Assembly: GCA_965199235.1 (NCBI GenBank)
Contig: CBDAQU010000002.1
Span: forward strand, 1,798,001-1,862,000
Origin: BOG-908 sp965199235
Lineage (GTDB): Bacteria; Pseudomonadota; Alphaproteobacteria; Acetobacterales; Acetobacteraceae
DNA length: 64,000 nucleotides
Reading direction: 5' to 3'
Of the stretch, positions 1 to 8,363 are shown piece by piece. The position numbers and the translations under genes were made by a program. The notes under the pieces were generated by a model. The model did no database searches. It was not told where the DNA came from and was given only the letters and a program-made list of their open reading frames with translations. How positions within the stretch are numbered: position 1 is the stretch's first letter; every line of letters starts with the position of its first letter.

Positions 1-189
1 GCGTCCGGCCAGCGTGCGGCAAATGGAACACTGATTTGCCTCCCACGCCCCTCCGCCTGCCGGCACGTCCCGCATGTTCGAGGCTTGGAGCGGGATGCAT
101 TGCGAAAGGCGGGGCTTGCAAGGCGGGCTGCTGCGCAATACGCGGCCTTGCGGGCTGGTCCGCGGCGAAGCGGAGCGCGTGCGAGCGGC

Positions 190-1320
190 ATGGATTTCAC
201 CACGGTGTCGGCGCTGACCATCGAGCTGGCTGTCGTGGTGCCGTGCTTCAACGAGAGGGACAACGTGGAGCCGCTGGTGGCGCGGCTGGAAGCGTCCCTG
301 GCCGGTATCGCCTGGGAAGCTGTGTTCGTCGACGACGACAGTCCGGACGGAACCGCCGCCGCCGTACGCTGCATCGCAGCCCGCGACCCAAGGATACGCT
401 GCTTGCGCCGCGTGGGCCGGCGCGGCCTCGCCTCAGCGGTCATAGAGGGCGCTTTGTCCACCTCCGCCGCGTTCGTGGCCGTGATCGACGGCGACCTGCA
501 GCACGACGAGACCCGGCTGCCTGCCATGTTGGCGACCCTGCGTTCGGGCAGGGCGGACATCGTCGTGGCCAGCCGGTTTGCCGATGGCGGCGATTCGGCA
601 GGGCTTGAAGGTGCGCGGCGGATGGCCCTGTCCAACCTCGGCATCCGGCTTGCAACCATTATGCTCGGCACGCGCCTGACCGACCCGATGAGCGGCTTCT
701 TCATGCTGCCCTGTCCGTTGTTCGAGGCGGTGGCGCCCCAGCTCACGGGACAGGGCTTCAAGATCCTGCTCGACATCCTGCTTTCCGCCCCGACCCGCCT
801 CAATGTGGTCGAAGTGGGCGCCCGCTTCGGACCGCGCCTGTCCGGGGTCAGCAAACTGAGCCCGTTGGTGCTGATGCAGTTCGCCGCCCTGCTGCTCGAT
901 CACGGGCTGGGCGGCATGGTTCCGCTGCGCTTTTTCGCGTTCGCTCTGGTCGGCGCGCTCGGCCTCGTGGTCCACCTCGCCGTCCTGACCGCTGCCGGCG
1001 CTGCCGGCATGTCCTTCGTGGCTGCGCAGACCGCCGCGACCCTGGTAGCGATGGTTGCCAACTTCCAGCTCAACAATTTGATCACATACCGGGACCAGCG
1101 CCTGCGCGGCGGCCGGCTATGGCGCGGCTTGCTGCTGTTCCTGCTGGTTTGCGGCGTGGGCGCAGCAGCCAATATCGGCATTGCCGACGCGCTTTACGCA
1201 GGCGGCGACGCGGGACGCACGCCGGCCGGCGCGCTGGGCGCGGTCATCGGCGTTGTCTGGAACTACGCCATGTCCGCTACCCTGGTCTGGGGACGGCAGG
1301 CCAGGTGGAAACGCGCCTGA
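190..1320 (+). CDS. GT2 glycosyltransferase with C-terminal GtrA membrane domain
   Basis: Predicted 376-residue polyprenol-phosphate glycosyltransferase at the inner membrane. The N-terminal half is a GT-A fold of the dolichol-phosphate mannose synthase type: VVVPCFNERDNVEPL near residue 15, a VFVDDDSPDGT nucleotide-sugar loop, and VIDGDLQH as the metal-binding motif. The C-terminal ~120 residues carry four hydrophobic segments with the GtrA signature, including NFQLNNLITYRD. Such proteins make or flip lipid-linked sugars for envelope glycans; the sugar cannot be read from the sequence. The frame is open back to base 1, but family homology begins just after the ATG at 190, so that start was chosen; its ribosome-binding site is weak. 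Bases 1-189 hold nothing else I can identify and may contain the end of an upstream gene. Confidence 0.85.
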   Translation: MDFTTVSALTIELAVVVPCFNERDNVEPLVARLEASLAGIAWEAVFVDDDSPDGTAAAVRCIAARDPRIRCLRRVGRRGLASAVIEGALSTSAAFVAVIDGDLQHDETRLPAMLATLRSGRADIVVASRFADGGDSAGLEGARRMALSNLGIRLATIMLGTRLTDPMSGFFMLPCPLFEAVAPQLTGQGFKILLDILLSAPTRLNVVEVGARFGPRLSGVSKLSPLVLMQFAALLLDHGLGGMVPLRFFAFALVGALGLVVHLAVLTAAGAAGMSFVAAQTAATLVAMVANFQLNNLITYRDQRLRGGRLWRGLLLFLLVCGVGAAANIGIADALYAGGDAGRTPAGALGAVIGVVWNYAMSATLVWGRQARWKRA

Positions 1321-1359
1321 TGCAACCCGTTGCCGAACGGGCGCCGGGCCAGACCGATC

Positions 1360-2211
1360 CTACGACGATGCGGTGGCCTCGGACACCTTCTGCAACAGCT
1401 CCAGGATCGGCGAGGGCATGTTGGGATCCCAGGAGCTGCGCGGGCCCACGGTGATACCGCCATCGACCACGATGTGCGTGCCCGTCACGAAGCCTGACGC
1501 GCCGGACGCAAGATAGAGGCATGCCTGTGCCACGTGGTCCGGCGTGCCCGGGATGGCCAGCGGCTGTGCGTGTGGCGACACCGCCGCCAGTGCAGCGTTG
1601 GCCTGGGCGGCCGCGTTGTCCATCAATCCCAGGCCCTTGACGAAGATGTCGGTCAGGATGAAGCCGGGGCATATCGCGTTGACGCGTATGCCGTAGCGCG
1701 ACAGTTCCGCGGCTGCAACCCGGCTGAGATGCAGCACGCCCGCCTTGGCCGCCGAATAGGCGATCGGCCCGGCGCCGGCCTCCAGGGCGGAGATCGAGGA
1801 CGTGTTCACGATCGCGCCGCCGCGCTGCTTCATGAACGGCACGGCGTAGCGCATTCCGAGCGCCACCGAGCGCAGCAGCAACGCGTGCGTGCGGTCCCAC
1901 AGATCGCCCGTCATCTCCTCGATCGTCTCGCGCGCGCCACCCGCGCCGGCGTTGTTGAACAGGATGTCCAGCCCGCCGAAATGGTCTGCCGCCGCCTGCA
2001 TCAGGGCGGCGATCTGCCCTTCATCCATCACGTCGCAATGCTGGTAGATCGCGCGGTCGCCGAATTTTGCGGCCAGTGCCGTGCCGCGCTCGTCCTGGAT
2101 GTCGGCGATGACCACGCGCGCGCCCTCTGCCGCGAACAGCTCCACAGTTGCGAGCCCGATGCCGGAGCATCCTCCGGTAATCACGGCAACCTTGTCATTC
2201 AGGGCGTGCAT
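1360..2211 (-). CDS. SDR family NAD(P)-dependent oxidoreductase
   Basis: Predicted 283-residue classical short-chain dehydrogenase/reductase. Visible motifs are the cofactor-binding TGGCSGIG near residue 12, a DIQDE acidic stretch favouring NAD, the NNAG structural motif, and the YSAAK catalytic Tyr/Lys pair. The C-terminus has the usual GSGFVTGTHIVVDGG-like region, here SGASGFVTGTHIVVDGG. The substrate cannot be inferred. Its start overlaps by 13 bases the end of the upstream GT25 gene on the same strand, so the two are probably cotranscribed. It converges with the GT2-GtrA gene across a 39-base gap. Confidence 0.9.
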   Translation of the reverse strand: MHALNDKVAVITGGCSGIGLATVELFAAEGARVVIADIQDERGTALAAKFGDRAIYQHCDVMDEGQIAALMQAAADHFGGLDILFNNAGAGGARETIEEMTGDLWDRTHALLLRSVALGMRYAVPFMKQRGGAIVNTSSISALEAGAGPIAYSAAKAGVLHLSRVAAAELSRYGIRVNAICPGFILTDIFVKGLGLMDNAAAQANAALAAVSPHAQPLAIPGTPDHVAQACLYLASGASGFVTGTHIVVDGGITVGPRSSWDPNMPSPILELLQKVSEATASS

Positions 2212-3473
2212 CGCGGGTCTCCTTTTTGAGGTGCGATCTTATCTACCCCTGATCGCCTCGCTCCGGAAACCGAGCCGGCCCGGTTCTCGTCTTCCCGGTC
2301 GCTGGCAACCGGCACGGTGCGGATCAGCGGGGGAGACAGCACAACGGCGGACAGCCGGTCTGGCGAAGCCGGTTGCGGCAGCCGAGGCAGCGCCCAGCGT
2401 GCGTGGCTGTCGGCCGGCAAGGCCTCGATCTGCTCCTGCGTCAGCCCGTAGCCCAGCAGCCGCCAATCCACGTCGCCGGCAAAACCGTCGCGCGCCACCC
2501 AGTCCAGCAGTTTTTGGGCGCCGGCCGCGCTCAGCCTGTAGCCGTCCGCGCCGGGCGCGTTCCTCCAGGACGGGAAGCACAGCATCGCCTCGGACAGGGT
2601 GCGGACGCGGAACCCAGCTTCGGCCGATTGTGGCGCCAAGCGGTCGTTGACGAAGCAGATGTCGGCCTCGTCGGGCACTCCGAACATGCCCCACTGCGCT
2701 GGCAGATCAAACAGGGGTATCACGTCGTCCTCGACGATCAGGCACTGCGCCAGGCCGCGGGCCAGCATCGCCTCCCAGGCGGCGGCGTGGCTGAGGAAGC
2801 AGCCGAGCGTGCCCCGCATCGCCGCATCGCCGCCAAGCCGGCCGATGGCGGCAGCCGATAGCCGGCTGCCCTCCACCCCAGGAACACGGAACCGGTGCGG
2901 CAGGCAGGCGGAGAACTGCCGATCCAGCTCGGTCAGACGATCGGTGTTGCGGTCCAGGTTGATGACGGCGATGTCCGTCGCAGGACCGGACGGGGGCGCC
3001 TGCGCCAGCCAGCGGCGAAGCGTTTCGCGGCTGCGCGCCTGCGCCTCCCACGCGCGGGCTTCTGGGCGCCTGTCGCCGGCATAGGCGGACGCGGCGCCGG
3101 CATAGTCGCGTGCCTGGTTCAGCATGTCGCCAAGCAGGGTGTGCAGGGCCGGCTCGTCCGGCCTGGCGCTGGCCAAGGTGCGGGCGCGGGCGATGAGGGA
3201 AGGCAGCTCGCCCTGCGGGAACGCGTAGAGAGAGGACACGTGCGCCACCCAGGGCCCGTCCGGGAAGCGTCGGCGCGCCTGCCGGAAGACGGGGTCGCCC
3301 TCGGCATATCGTCCAAGCGCGGCGAGGTCGGCCCTCAGCGCCAGCGCCGCCTCCCAATCGTCGGGGTCCTGCCGCAGCAGGGCGCGCCACGAAGCTACCG
3401 CCTGGTCCCAGGCGCCCGCAGAGCGTGCTCCGAGCGCGCGCATGCGAAGTCGGTCGATGCTGTCGGACGGCAT
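2199..3473 (-). CDS. TPR-containing glycosyltransferase family 25 protein
   Basis: Predicted 424-residue protein in two parts. Residues 1-165 are Ala/Arg-rich helices resembling TPR repeats (DWEAALALRADLAALGRY). Residues ~168-360 match the GT25 family used in LPS outer-core or protein glycosylation: VINLDRNTDRL at the start, LGCFLSHAAAWE, and CLIVEDDV as the metal-binding motif. It is cytosolic, with no signal peptide or membrane span. The last ~50 residues are low-complexity and run into the SDR start. The gene diverges from the YcaO gene; the 158-base gap between them holds both promoters and an in-frame upstream mini-ORF. Confidence 0.8.
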   Translation of the reverse strand: MPSDSIDRLRMRALGARSAGAWDQAVASWRALLRQDPDDWEAALALRADLAALGRYAEGDPVFRQARRRFPDGPWVAHVSSLYAFPQGELPSLIARARTLASARPDEPALHTLLGDMLNQARDYAGAASAYAGDRRPEARAWEAQARSRETLRRWLAQAPPSGPATDIAVINLDRNTDRLTELDRQFSACLPHRFRVPGVEGSRLSAAAIGRLGGDAAMRGTLGCFLSHAAAWEAMLARGLAQCLIVEDDVIPLFDLPAQWGMFGVPDEADICFVNDRLAPQSAEAGFRVRTLSEAMLCFPSWRNAPGADGYRLSAAGAQKLLDWVARDGFAGDVDWRLLGYGLTQEQIEALPADSHARWALPRLPQPASPDRLSAVVLSPPLIRTVPVASDREDENRAGSVSGARRSGVDKIAPQKGDPRCTP

Positions 3474-3479
3474 GCCGGC

Positions 3480-3548
3480 TCATACCAGGTTTGCCATGCC
3501 AGGTTCGGCCGTCACCGCTGCTCCTGTCAAAACCGGCCTGCCCGCCAT
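3480..3548 (-). CDS. possible 22-residue peptide upstream of the GT25 gene
   Basis: A 22-codon ORF starting at an ATG preceded by AGGG eight bases upstream. It ends in TGA six bases before the GT25 start. It is in the same frame as GT25, so it could be a real small peptide, a translational leader, or the original GT25 N-terminus broken by a stop. The peptide contains TGAAVTAEPGMANLV, with no Cys. Its position opposite a YcaO gene makes a modified-peptide precursor conceivable, but nothing else supports that. Confidence 0.25.
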   Translation of the reverse strand: MAGRPVLTGAAVTAEPGMANLV

Positions 3549-3631
3549 ATAGATGCCCTGCGTGCCGGGCTGTCGCCTTGTCGCGACGATCAGCAAGGGC
3601 GCCCGGCAGCGGCGTTACGGAGGCGCCGGAC

Positions 3632-5155
3632 ATGCGGGTGGGCCTGGAAGACGCCGAGTTGCACGCCGTGGCACGTGCTTTTCAGGCGAGCCTGCCGAGC
3701 GGTGAGGACGTAGTGATATCCCGCATCGACGGGCTCGACCGCGTCGGCATACCGGTCGTCCAGGCCGCCCTGCTCAGGAAGACGGGCGCAGTCGCCGGCT
3801 ACGGATACGGGCTGACGGAGGTCGAGGCGCAGGTCGGCGCCCTGGGCGAGCTGTGCGAGGAAGTGCATGCGGGCGCCTGGCTGGCCGGCGCGCCCCGCCG
3901 GACGGCGAGCCTTGCCGAGCTGGTCCGCGCCGAGGGCGCCGATGCGGCGCTCGACCCGCTCACCCTCTGCCTGGAAGCGGGCTCGGACTACACGCAGGAT
4001 ACGATCCTGTCCTGGGTTCAGGGGCGTCGCTGGCCCTCCGGCGAAGCGGTGCTGGTGCCCGCGGAGTGGGTGGCCGCCCACGCCTATCAGCTGGCCGAGC
4101 CTGCCCGGTTGATCACGCCGATCACCAACGGCCTCGGCGCCGGCTTGGATCTCCATCATGCCGTGGCCCACGGCGTGATGGAGCTGCTGCAGCGCGACGG
4201 CAACGTGACCGCCTACCGCGCCTTGGACCAGGGTACCGTGATCGACCTCAAGCCCGGCCTGCTGCCCGAAATCGACGCGCTGCTCGCGCGGCTGGAACGT
4301 CTGGGCATACGGCCGCTGTTCAAGCTGGCGGCCACCGATTTCGGTCTGACGAACCTCTACGTGGTCGGCGACGATATCGGCCCGCACGATTTTGCCCTGC
4401 AGATCAGCGCGTGCGGCGAGGCCGCCCACCCCGACCGTGCGCGTGCCTTGCGCAAGGCGCTGCTGGAGTTCGTGGGATCGCGATCCCGCAAAGCGGCCAC
4501 CCATGGCCCGGTCGAGCGCGCCCGCCAGGTTCTGCCCGCCGCCTATGTCGCGCACCACAACGGCGGCTCAGGCAAGGCCGAGGAACAGCGCGCGCTGGAC
4601 GCGATGGCGGACTGGCTGCTGCTGGAACCCGCCGCCCTGCGCCGGCGGCTGGCCGGTTCGGCGTTCAGGCAGAGCTGGCATGTCGGATTTGAGACCCTGC
4701 CCACCGTGTCCCACGATTCGGCCGGGCCGTCGAAGGCGCGGCTCGACCTGCTGGCGGACCGGCTGCTGGCGGAGGGACTCGGCATCGTGACGGTGGACTG
4801 CTCGCCGCCGGACAGCCCAGTGCGCGTGGTGCGCGCCATCGTGCCTGGGCTTGAAAGCGAGACGATGAGCTATCGGCGGATCGGCTGGCGGGGTGTGGCA
4901 AGGCTGCGGCAGCGTCAGGACCGCCTGGTGCTGAACGCCCCGCGTCCTGGCGCACTGCGCGTGCGGCTGCGGCACCAAGACGAGGAGCGCTGCGGCGGTC
5001 CTGCCTGGTTCGATACCGACCATGCGCGCCGGCTGACCGATCCTCTCTATCCGCTTTACCGCGAGTGCGGCCCGTTCTCCGCGCAGCGCAGGCTGCAGAC
5101 GATGGCCGGGCGCGCGCCGGCATCGTTCGCCGCCGCTGCCAAGGCGGAATGCTAG
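3632..5155 (+). CDS. YcaO-domain protein (predicted ATP-dependent cyclodehydratase/thioamidase-like)
   Basis: Predicted 507-residue cytosolic protein. It has the YcaO landmarks: DGLDRVGIPVVQAAL near residue 35, the ELCEEVHAG acidic ATP/Mg motif near residue 73, TNGLGAGLDLHHAVAHG near residue 165 followed by MELLQRDG, and PVRVVRAIVPGLE near residue 400. YcaO enzymes use ATP to activate peptide backbone amides, making azolines or thioamides, often with a TfuA or E1-like partner. No such partner is visible in this window. About 90 residues follow the recognisable domain, and no PxPxP tail is seen. The ATG at 3632 was chosen for its GGAGG nine bases upstream. Its stop overlaps the start of the OpgH-like gene (ATGCTAG), indicating translational coupling. 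Confidence 0.8.
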   Translation: MRVGLEDAELHAVARAFQASLPSGEDVVISRIDGLDRVGIPVVQAALLRKTGAVAGYGYGLTEVEAQVGALGELCEEVHAGAWLAGAPRRTASLAELVRAEGADAALDPLTLCLEAGSDYTQDTILSWVQGRRWPSGEAVLVPAEWVAAHAYQLAEPARLITPITNGLGAGLDLHHAVAHGVMELLQRDGNVTAYRALDQGTVIDLKPGLLPEIDALLARLERLGIRPLFKLAATDFGLTNLYVVGDDIGPHDFALQISACGEAAHPDRARALRKALLEFVGSRSRKAATHGPVERARQVLPAAYVAHHNGGSGKAEEQRALDAMADWLLLEPAALRRRLAGSAFRQSWHVGFETLPTVSHDSAGPSKARLDLLADRLLAEGLGIVTVDCSPPDSPVRVVRAIVPGLESETMSYRRIGWRGVARLRQRQDRLVLNAPRPGALRVRLRHQDEERCGGPAWFDTDHARRLTDPLYPLYRECGPFSAQRRLQTMAGRAPASFAAAAKAEC

Positions 5156-6795
5156 ACAACGGCCGGGCCGAACCGGTCCGCGCCAGGCGGGCGGTCCTGC
5201 TCTGCCTGGTTTTGGCCACGACCGCGCTGCTGGTCTCGCTCGGCGTGGCCTCGCTGTCGCCGGGTGGCTGGACGGTGTGCAAGCTGCTCTTGCTGGCGTG
5301 TCTGTGCCTGAACGCCCCTTGGCTCGGCCTTTCGGCGGCAACCGGCCTCATCGGCTTTGCCACCCGCATGCTGGCGCGCGACCCAGCCGCTTACGTGCTC
5401 CCCCAGCTTGCCCGTGCTGGGACGGGACGGCCCAGCCTGCGAACGGCGGTCGCCGTGTGCGTGCGCGACGAGGATGTGGCCGCGGTGTTCGGCAGGCTGG
5501 GCATGATGGCGCGCACCCTTTGGGAGGCGGGTGTTTCCGACAGCTTCGTGCTTTGCGTGCTGTCCGACACCGTATCGGATCCGGTGGCGCAGGCCGAGCG
5601 CGCGGCCGCCGACCGCTTGCGGGCGACCGGCGGCGTGGACGTCCTCTACCGCCGTCGAACGCACAATACCGGCTTCAAGGCGGGCAACGTGATGTCGTTC
5701 CTGGACCAGCACGCCGGCCGGTTCGAGCTGATGCTGTGCCTGGACGCCGATAGCGAAATGGCGCTGCCCACCATCCTGCGCATGGTTGCGGTGATGGAGG
5801 CGGACCCGCGTCTGGCCATCCTGCAGGCGACGTTCCATGGCCAGCCCGCGCGTGCGCTGTTCCCCCAGCTGTTCCAGTTCGGCCACCGCTACGGTCTGCG
5901 CAGCTGGGCGGTGGGGCAAGCCTGGTGGCAGGCCGACCAGGGCCCCTACTGGGGCCACAACGCCGTGGTCCGGGTAGCGCCGTTCCGTGCGCATTGCCGG
6001 CTGGACCCGCTGCCGGACGGCAGGCTGATCCTCTCGCACGACCACGTGGAGGCGGCCAGGCTGCAGGCGGCGCGTTGGAAAGTGCGTGTGCTGGCCGACG
6101 ACGAGGGTTCGACGGAGGCGCATCCTCCGACGGTGCCGGACTACCTGGGGCGGGACGTGCGCTGGGCGGCGGGCAACATGCAGTATCGTTTCCTGCTCGG
6201 GCGCCGGGATCTCGGGCCGCTCGGCCGGTTTCAGATGTTGCAGGCTATCCTGCATTACGTGCTGACGCCGTTCTGGTTTGCGCTGCTGCCACTCTCGGCC
6301 TTGAACGGGGTTTTGGGCGGCGCCGTGCTCGTGCCGCGCGGCACGTTGGCGGCAGTGCTGCTGACCGGATGGCTGACGCTGCACGGGCCGAAGCTCCTCG
6401 GCTACGCCGAAGCGCTGCTGCGGCCCGCCCGGGCGCCTCCCAGACGTAGCCTGCCTGTCTTTCTGGGTTGGGTGGCCGCCGAACTGGCGTACACCGCGCT
6501 GCTCGACCCGATCATCGCGCTGCACAAGGCATGGGCAGTGCTGATGCTGGCCGTCGGCGGTGATGCTGGATGGTCTGGCCAGGTCCGCGAGCAGCATCGT
6601 GTCGAGTGGCGGGAAGCTGTCCGGCTGTTCTGGCCGCACACGGTTGCTGGCTTGGCAATCGAGGCGCTCTTCGCGTTCACGTCCGGGTTTGCCGGCGCTG
6701 TCGGTCTGGTGTTCACCGCGGGCCTGATCCTCTGCATTCCGTTCGCCACGCTCACCGCCGGGATCGGGTTGGCAGCGCGCGGCGGCTCGCGTTGA
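5149..6795 (+). CDS. OpgH/MdoH-like membrane glucosyltransferase
   Basis: Predicted 548-residue inner-membrane GT2 resembling the glucan glucosyltransferase OpgH. Features: two N-terminal hydrophobic segments, a catalytic domain with NTGFKAGNV, CLDADSEM near residue 200, WWQADQGPYWGHNAVVRV, LSHDHVEAA near residue 296 and RDVRWAAGNMQ near residue 336, then several C-terminal membrane segments. OpgH polymerises UDP-glucose into periplasmic glucans with OpgG; no opgG is nearby, and this protein is shorter than typical OpgH (family knowledge: roughly 650-850 residues). The start overlaps the YcaO stop by seven bases, with AGGCGGA immediately upstream. Function as a glucan synthase is likely; a dedicated role with YcaO is inference. 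Confidence 0.8.
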   Translation: MLDNGRAEPVRARRAVLLCLVLATTALLVSLGVASLSPGGWTVCKLLLLACLCLNAPWLGLSAATGLIGFATRMLARDPAAYVLPQLARAGTGRPSLRTAVAVCVRDEDVAAVFGRLGMMARTLWEAGVSDSFVLCVLSDTVSDPVAQAERAAADRLRATGGVDVLYRRRTHNTGFKAGNVMSFLDQHAGRFELMLCLDADSEMALPTILRMVAVMEADPRLAILQATFHGQPARALFPQLFQFGHRYGLRSWAVGQAWWQADQGPYWGHNAVVRVAPFRAHCRLDPLPDGRLILSHDHVEAARLQAARWKVRVLADDEGSTEAHPPTVPDYLGRDVRWAAGNMQYRFLLGRRDLGPLGRFQMLQAILHYVLTPFWFALLPLSALNGVLGGAVLVPRGTLAAVLLTGWLTLHGPKLLGYAEALLRPARAPPRRSLPVFLGWVAAELAYTALLDPIIALHKAWAVLMLAVGGDAGWSGQVREQHRVEWREAVRLFWPHTVAGLAIEALFAFTSGFAGAVGLVFTAGLILCIPFATLTAGIGLAARGGSR

Positions 6796-6891
6796 CGGGG
6801 TTTGGGCGCCCGCGTTATTGACCTTTCCAACGACAGCGGCATGACGCCGGGGGGTAAGGGTGCCGGTACGAAGCCAACCCGGCGTTTGCCG

Positions 6892-7191
6892 ATGACGAGG
6901 TCGGAGCTTGTCGCCGAACTGGCTGCAGCCAACCCTCATCTGCGCGCACCGGACGTCGAGCTGATCGTGGGGACCGTCTTCGACGAGATCTCGGCCGCGC
7001 TGACCCGGGGCGAACGGGTGGAGCTGCGCGGGTTCGGCGCGTTCACCATCAAGCGCCGCGACGCGCGCACCGGACGGAACCCGCGCACCGGAGAGGCGGT
7101 GCCGGTCGACGAAAAAGTGGTGCCGTTCTTCAAGGCGGGCAAGGAACTGCGCGAGCGGGTGAACGCGGCCGGCCGCAAGGCGCCACGATGA
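6892..7191 (+). CDS. ihfB: integration host factor beta subunit
   Basis: Predicted 99-residue DNA-bending protein of the HU/IHF family. It begins MTRSELV like other IHF-beta proteins and carries GERVELRGFGAF and the DNA-arm motif RTGRNPRTGE, then FFKAGKELRERVN. IHF-alpha should be elsewhere. An in-frame ATG at 6841 would add 17 residues; 6892 was preferred from family length and N-terminal conservation, although neither start has a strong ribosome-binding site. The ihfB-lapA-trpF order is typical of alphaproteobacteria and supports the call. Confidence 0.92.
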   Translation: MTRSELVAELAAANPHLRAPDVELIVGTVFDEISAALTRGERVELRGFGAFTIKRRDARTGRNPRTGEAVPVDEKVVPFFKAGKELRERVNAAGRKAPR

Positions 7192-7243
7192 TGTGCCAGC
7201 TGCCGGCCTGGGAAGCGGCTGCGCCGTCCTGTAAGCCGGGCGC

Positions 7244-7582
7244 ATGCTTCGCTTCGTGATCCTGCTGCCGTTCCTGGTTCTGCTGATCGCCTTCGCGCTG
7301 TCCAACCCGCAGCCGGTCTCGCTCGGCTTGTGGCCCACGGATGTCAGTGTCGAGGTGCCCGTGTCGCTGGCGATCCTGGCCGCGTCCGGGCTGTTCTTCT
7401 TCCTGGGCGCGCTGTTCGTGTGGTTCGGCACGGTCGCGGCGCGCAACCGGCATCGGCGTGCGGAGCGGCGTGCGGCCGCGCTGGAGACCGAGTTGAGGAC
7501 GCACGTGCCGTTGCCGCCTGTCGTGCGTGGGAGGGCGAGGCCCGATCTGGCGCGGCGGACGGAAGGAAGCGGTTCTTTTTGA
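7244..7582 (+). CDS. lapA: LapA (DUF1049) family inner-membrane protein
   Basis: Predicted 112-residue protein with two membrane segments (residues ~3-22 and ~42-65). The first is followed by SNPQPVSLGLWP, the typical LapA loop, and a basic helix RNRHRRAERRAAALE follows the second segment. LapA-type proteins contribute to LPS assembly control in enterobacteria; in alphaproteobacteria they sit between ihfB and trpF or pyrF, as here. The final codons and TGA stop lie inside a T-rich inverted-repeat element. Confidence 0.8.
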   Translation: MLRFVILLPFLVLLIAFALSNPQPVSLGLWPTDVSVEVPVSLAILAASGLFFFLGALFVWFGTVAARNRHRRAERRAAALETELRTHVPLPPVVRGRARPDLARRTEGSGSF

Positions 7583-7690
7583 AGGAGGAACAAAAAACTT
7601 CCTGTCTCATGGCACCGACGCCAGGCGAAGCACCACGCTCCAGCAACCGGAAGGTTTTTGGTTCTTTTCTTCAAACAAGAACATCTTTCC
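7561..7690. repeat. facing pair of T-rich palindromic elements between lapA and trpF
   Basis: Two related hairpin-forming elements sit head to head. The left copy (7561-7602) has GGAAG and CTTCC ends enclosing GTTC/GAAC arms. The right copy (7649-7690) reads AAGGTTTTTGGTTCTT, with GTTCTT at 7661 pairing with AAGAAC at 7677. The same motif recurs at 35103-35131. AT-rich hairpins in such GC-rich DNA could terminate or process the ihfB-lapA transcript before trpF. Confidence 0.6.
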
Positions 7691-7691
7691 T

Positions 7692-8363
7692 ATGCGCATA
7701 AAAATCTGCGGCATAAACTCACCCAGCGCCTACGAAGCCGCAGCCGAAGCCGGCGCCGACTGGGTAGGCTTCGTGTTCTTCGACCGCTCTCCTCGCTGCG
7801 TGACCCCCGCCCAGGCAGCTCGCCTGAACCGGCCGAACGGCCCAAGCAGGGTCGGCCTGTTCGTGAAGCCCACGGATGACGACCTGTCCCGGGCGTTGGA
7901 CGCGCTGCCGCTTGATGCCGTGCAGCTTTACGTCTCGAACAGTCGGTTCGAGGAGATCGCCAGCCGGTTCAAGCTGCCTCTATGGCGCGCCGTGGGCGTC
8001 GGCGCGACCGACGATCTGCCCCGGGAGCCAGGCCGGGCCGCCGCGTTCGTGATCGAGCCCAAGCCGCCGGCGCAAGCGGACCGGCCAGGCGGCTTGGCGC
8101 AGCGTCTGGATTGGCGGATCGTCTCTGGATGGACGTCGAGCACACCGTGGCTCCTGGCGGGCGGCCTCACGCCGCTGAACGTTGGCCAGGCGATCGAGCA
8201 GACGGCCGCCGATGCGGTCGACGTATCGTCTGGGGTGGAGACGGAACCCGGAGTGAAGCATCCGGCACTGATAGCGGCTTTCGTGGCTGCCGCCCGAAGA
8301 CCAGGACCGTCGCTTACAGCCACCCTCGGCGCCAGAACAGCACAAGCGGCACCACGATGCTGA
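7692..8363 (+). CDS. trpF: phosphoribosylanthranilate isomerase
   Basis: Predicted 223-residue TIM-barrel enzyme converting phosphoribosylanthranilate to CdRP in tryptophan synthesis. It starts MRIKICGI with the catalytic Cys, and has WVGFVFFDRSPR, LLAGGLTPLNV and the phosphate-binding VDVSSGVE. Two usual positions differ: VQLYVS where VQLHG is common, and FVIEPKPP where the general-acid Asp of LLD is expected, which would place Glu there. The last ~20 residues overlap the convergent corA by 50 bases. trpB lies 1.1 kb downstream, beyond corA, rather than adjacent. Confidence 0.9.
   Translation: MRIKICGINSPSAYEAAAEAGADWVGFVFFDRSPRCVTPAQAARLNRPNGPSRVGLFVKPTDDDLSRALDALPLDAVQLYVSNSRFEEIASRFKLPLWRAVGVGATDDLPREPGRAAAFVIEPKPPAQADRPGGLAQRLDWRIVSGWTSSTPWLLAGGLTPLNVGQAIEQTAADAVDVSSGVETEPGVKHPALIAAFVAAARRPGPSLTATLGARTAQAAPRC

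Noticed and set aside
5152..7674. 840-codon open frame on the minus strand opposite the OpgH-like gene and ihfB
   Set aside because: Low-complexity Arg/His/Gln-rich product with no domain; it mirrors the GC-rich third positions of well-supported plus-strand genes.
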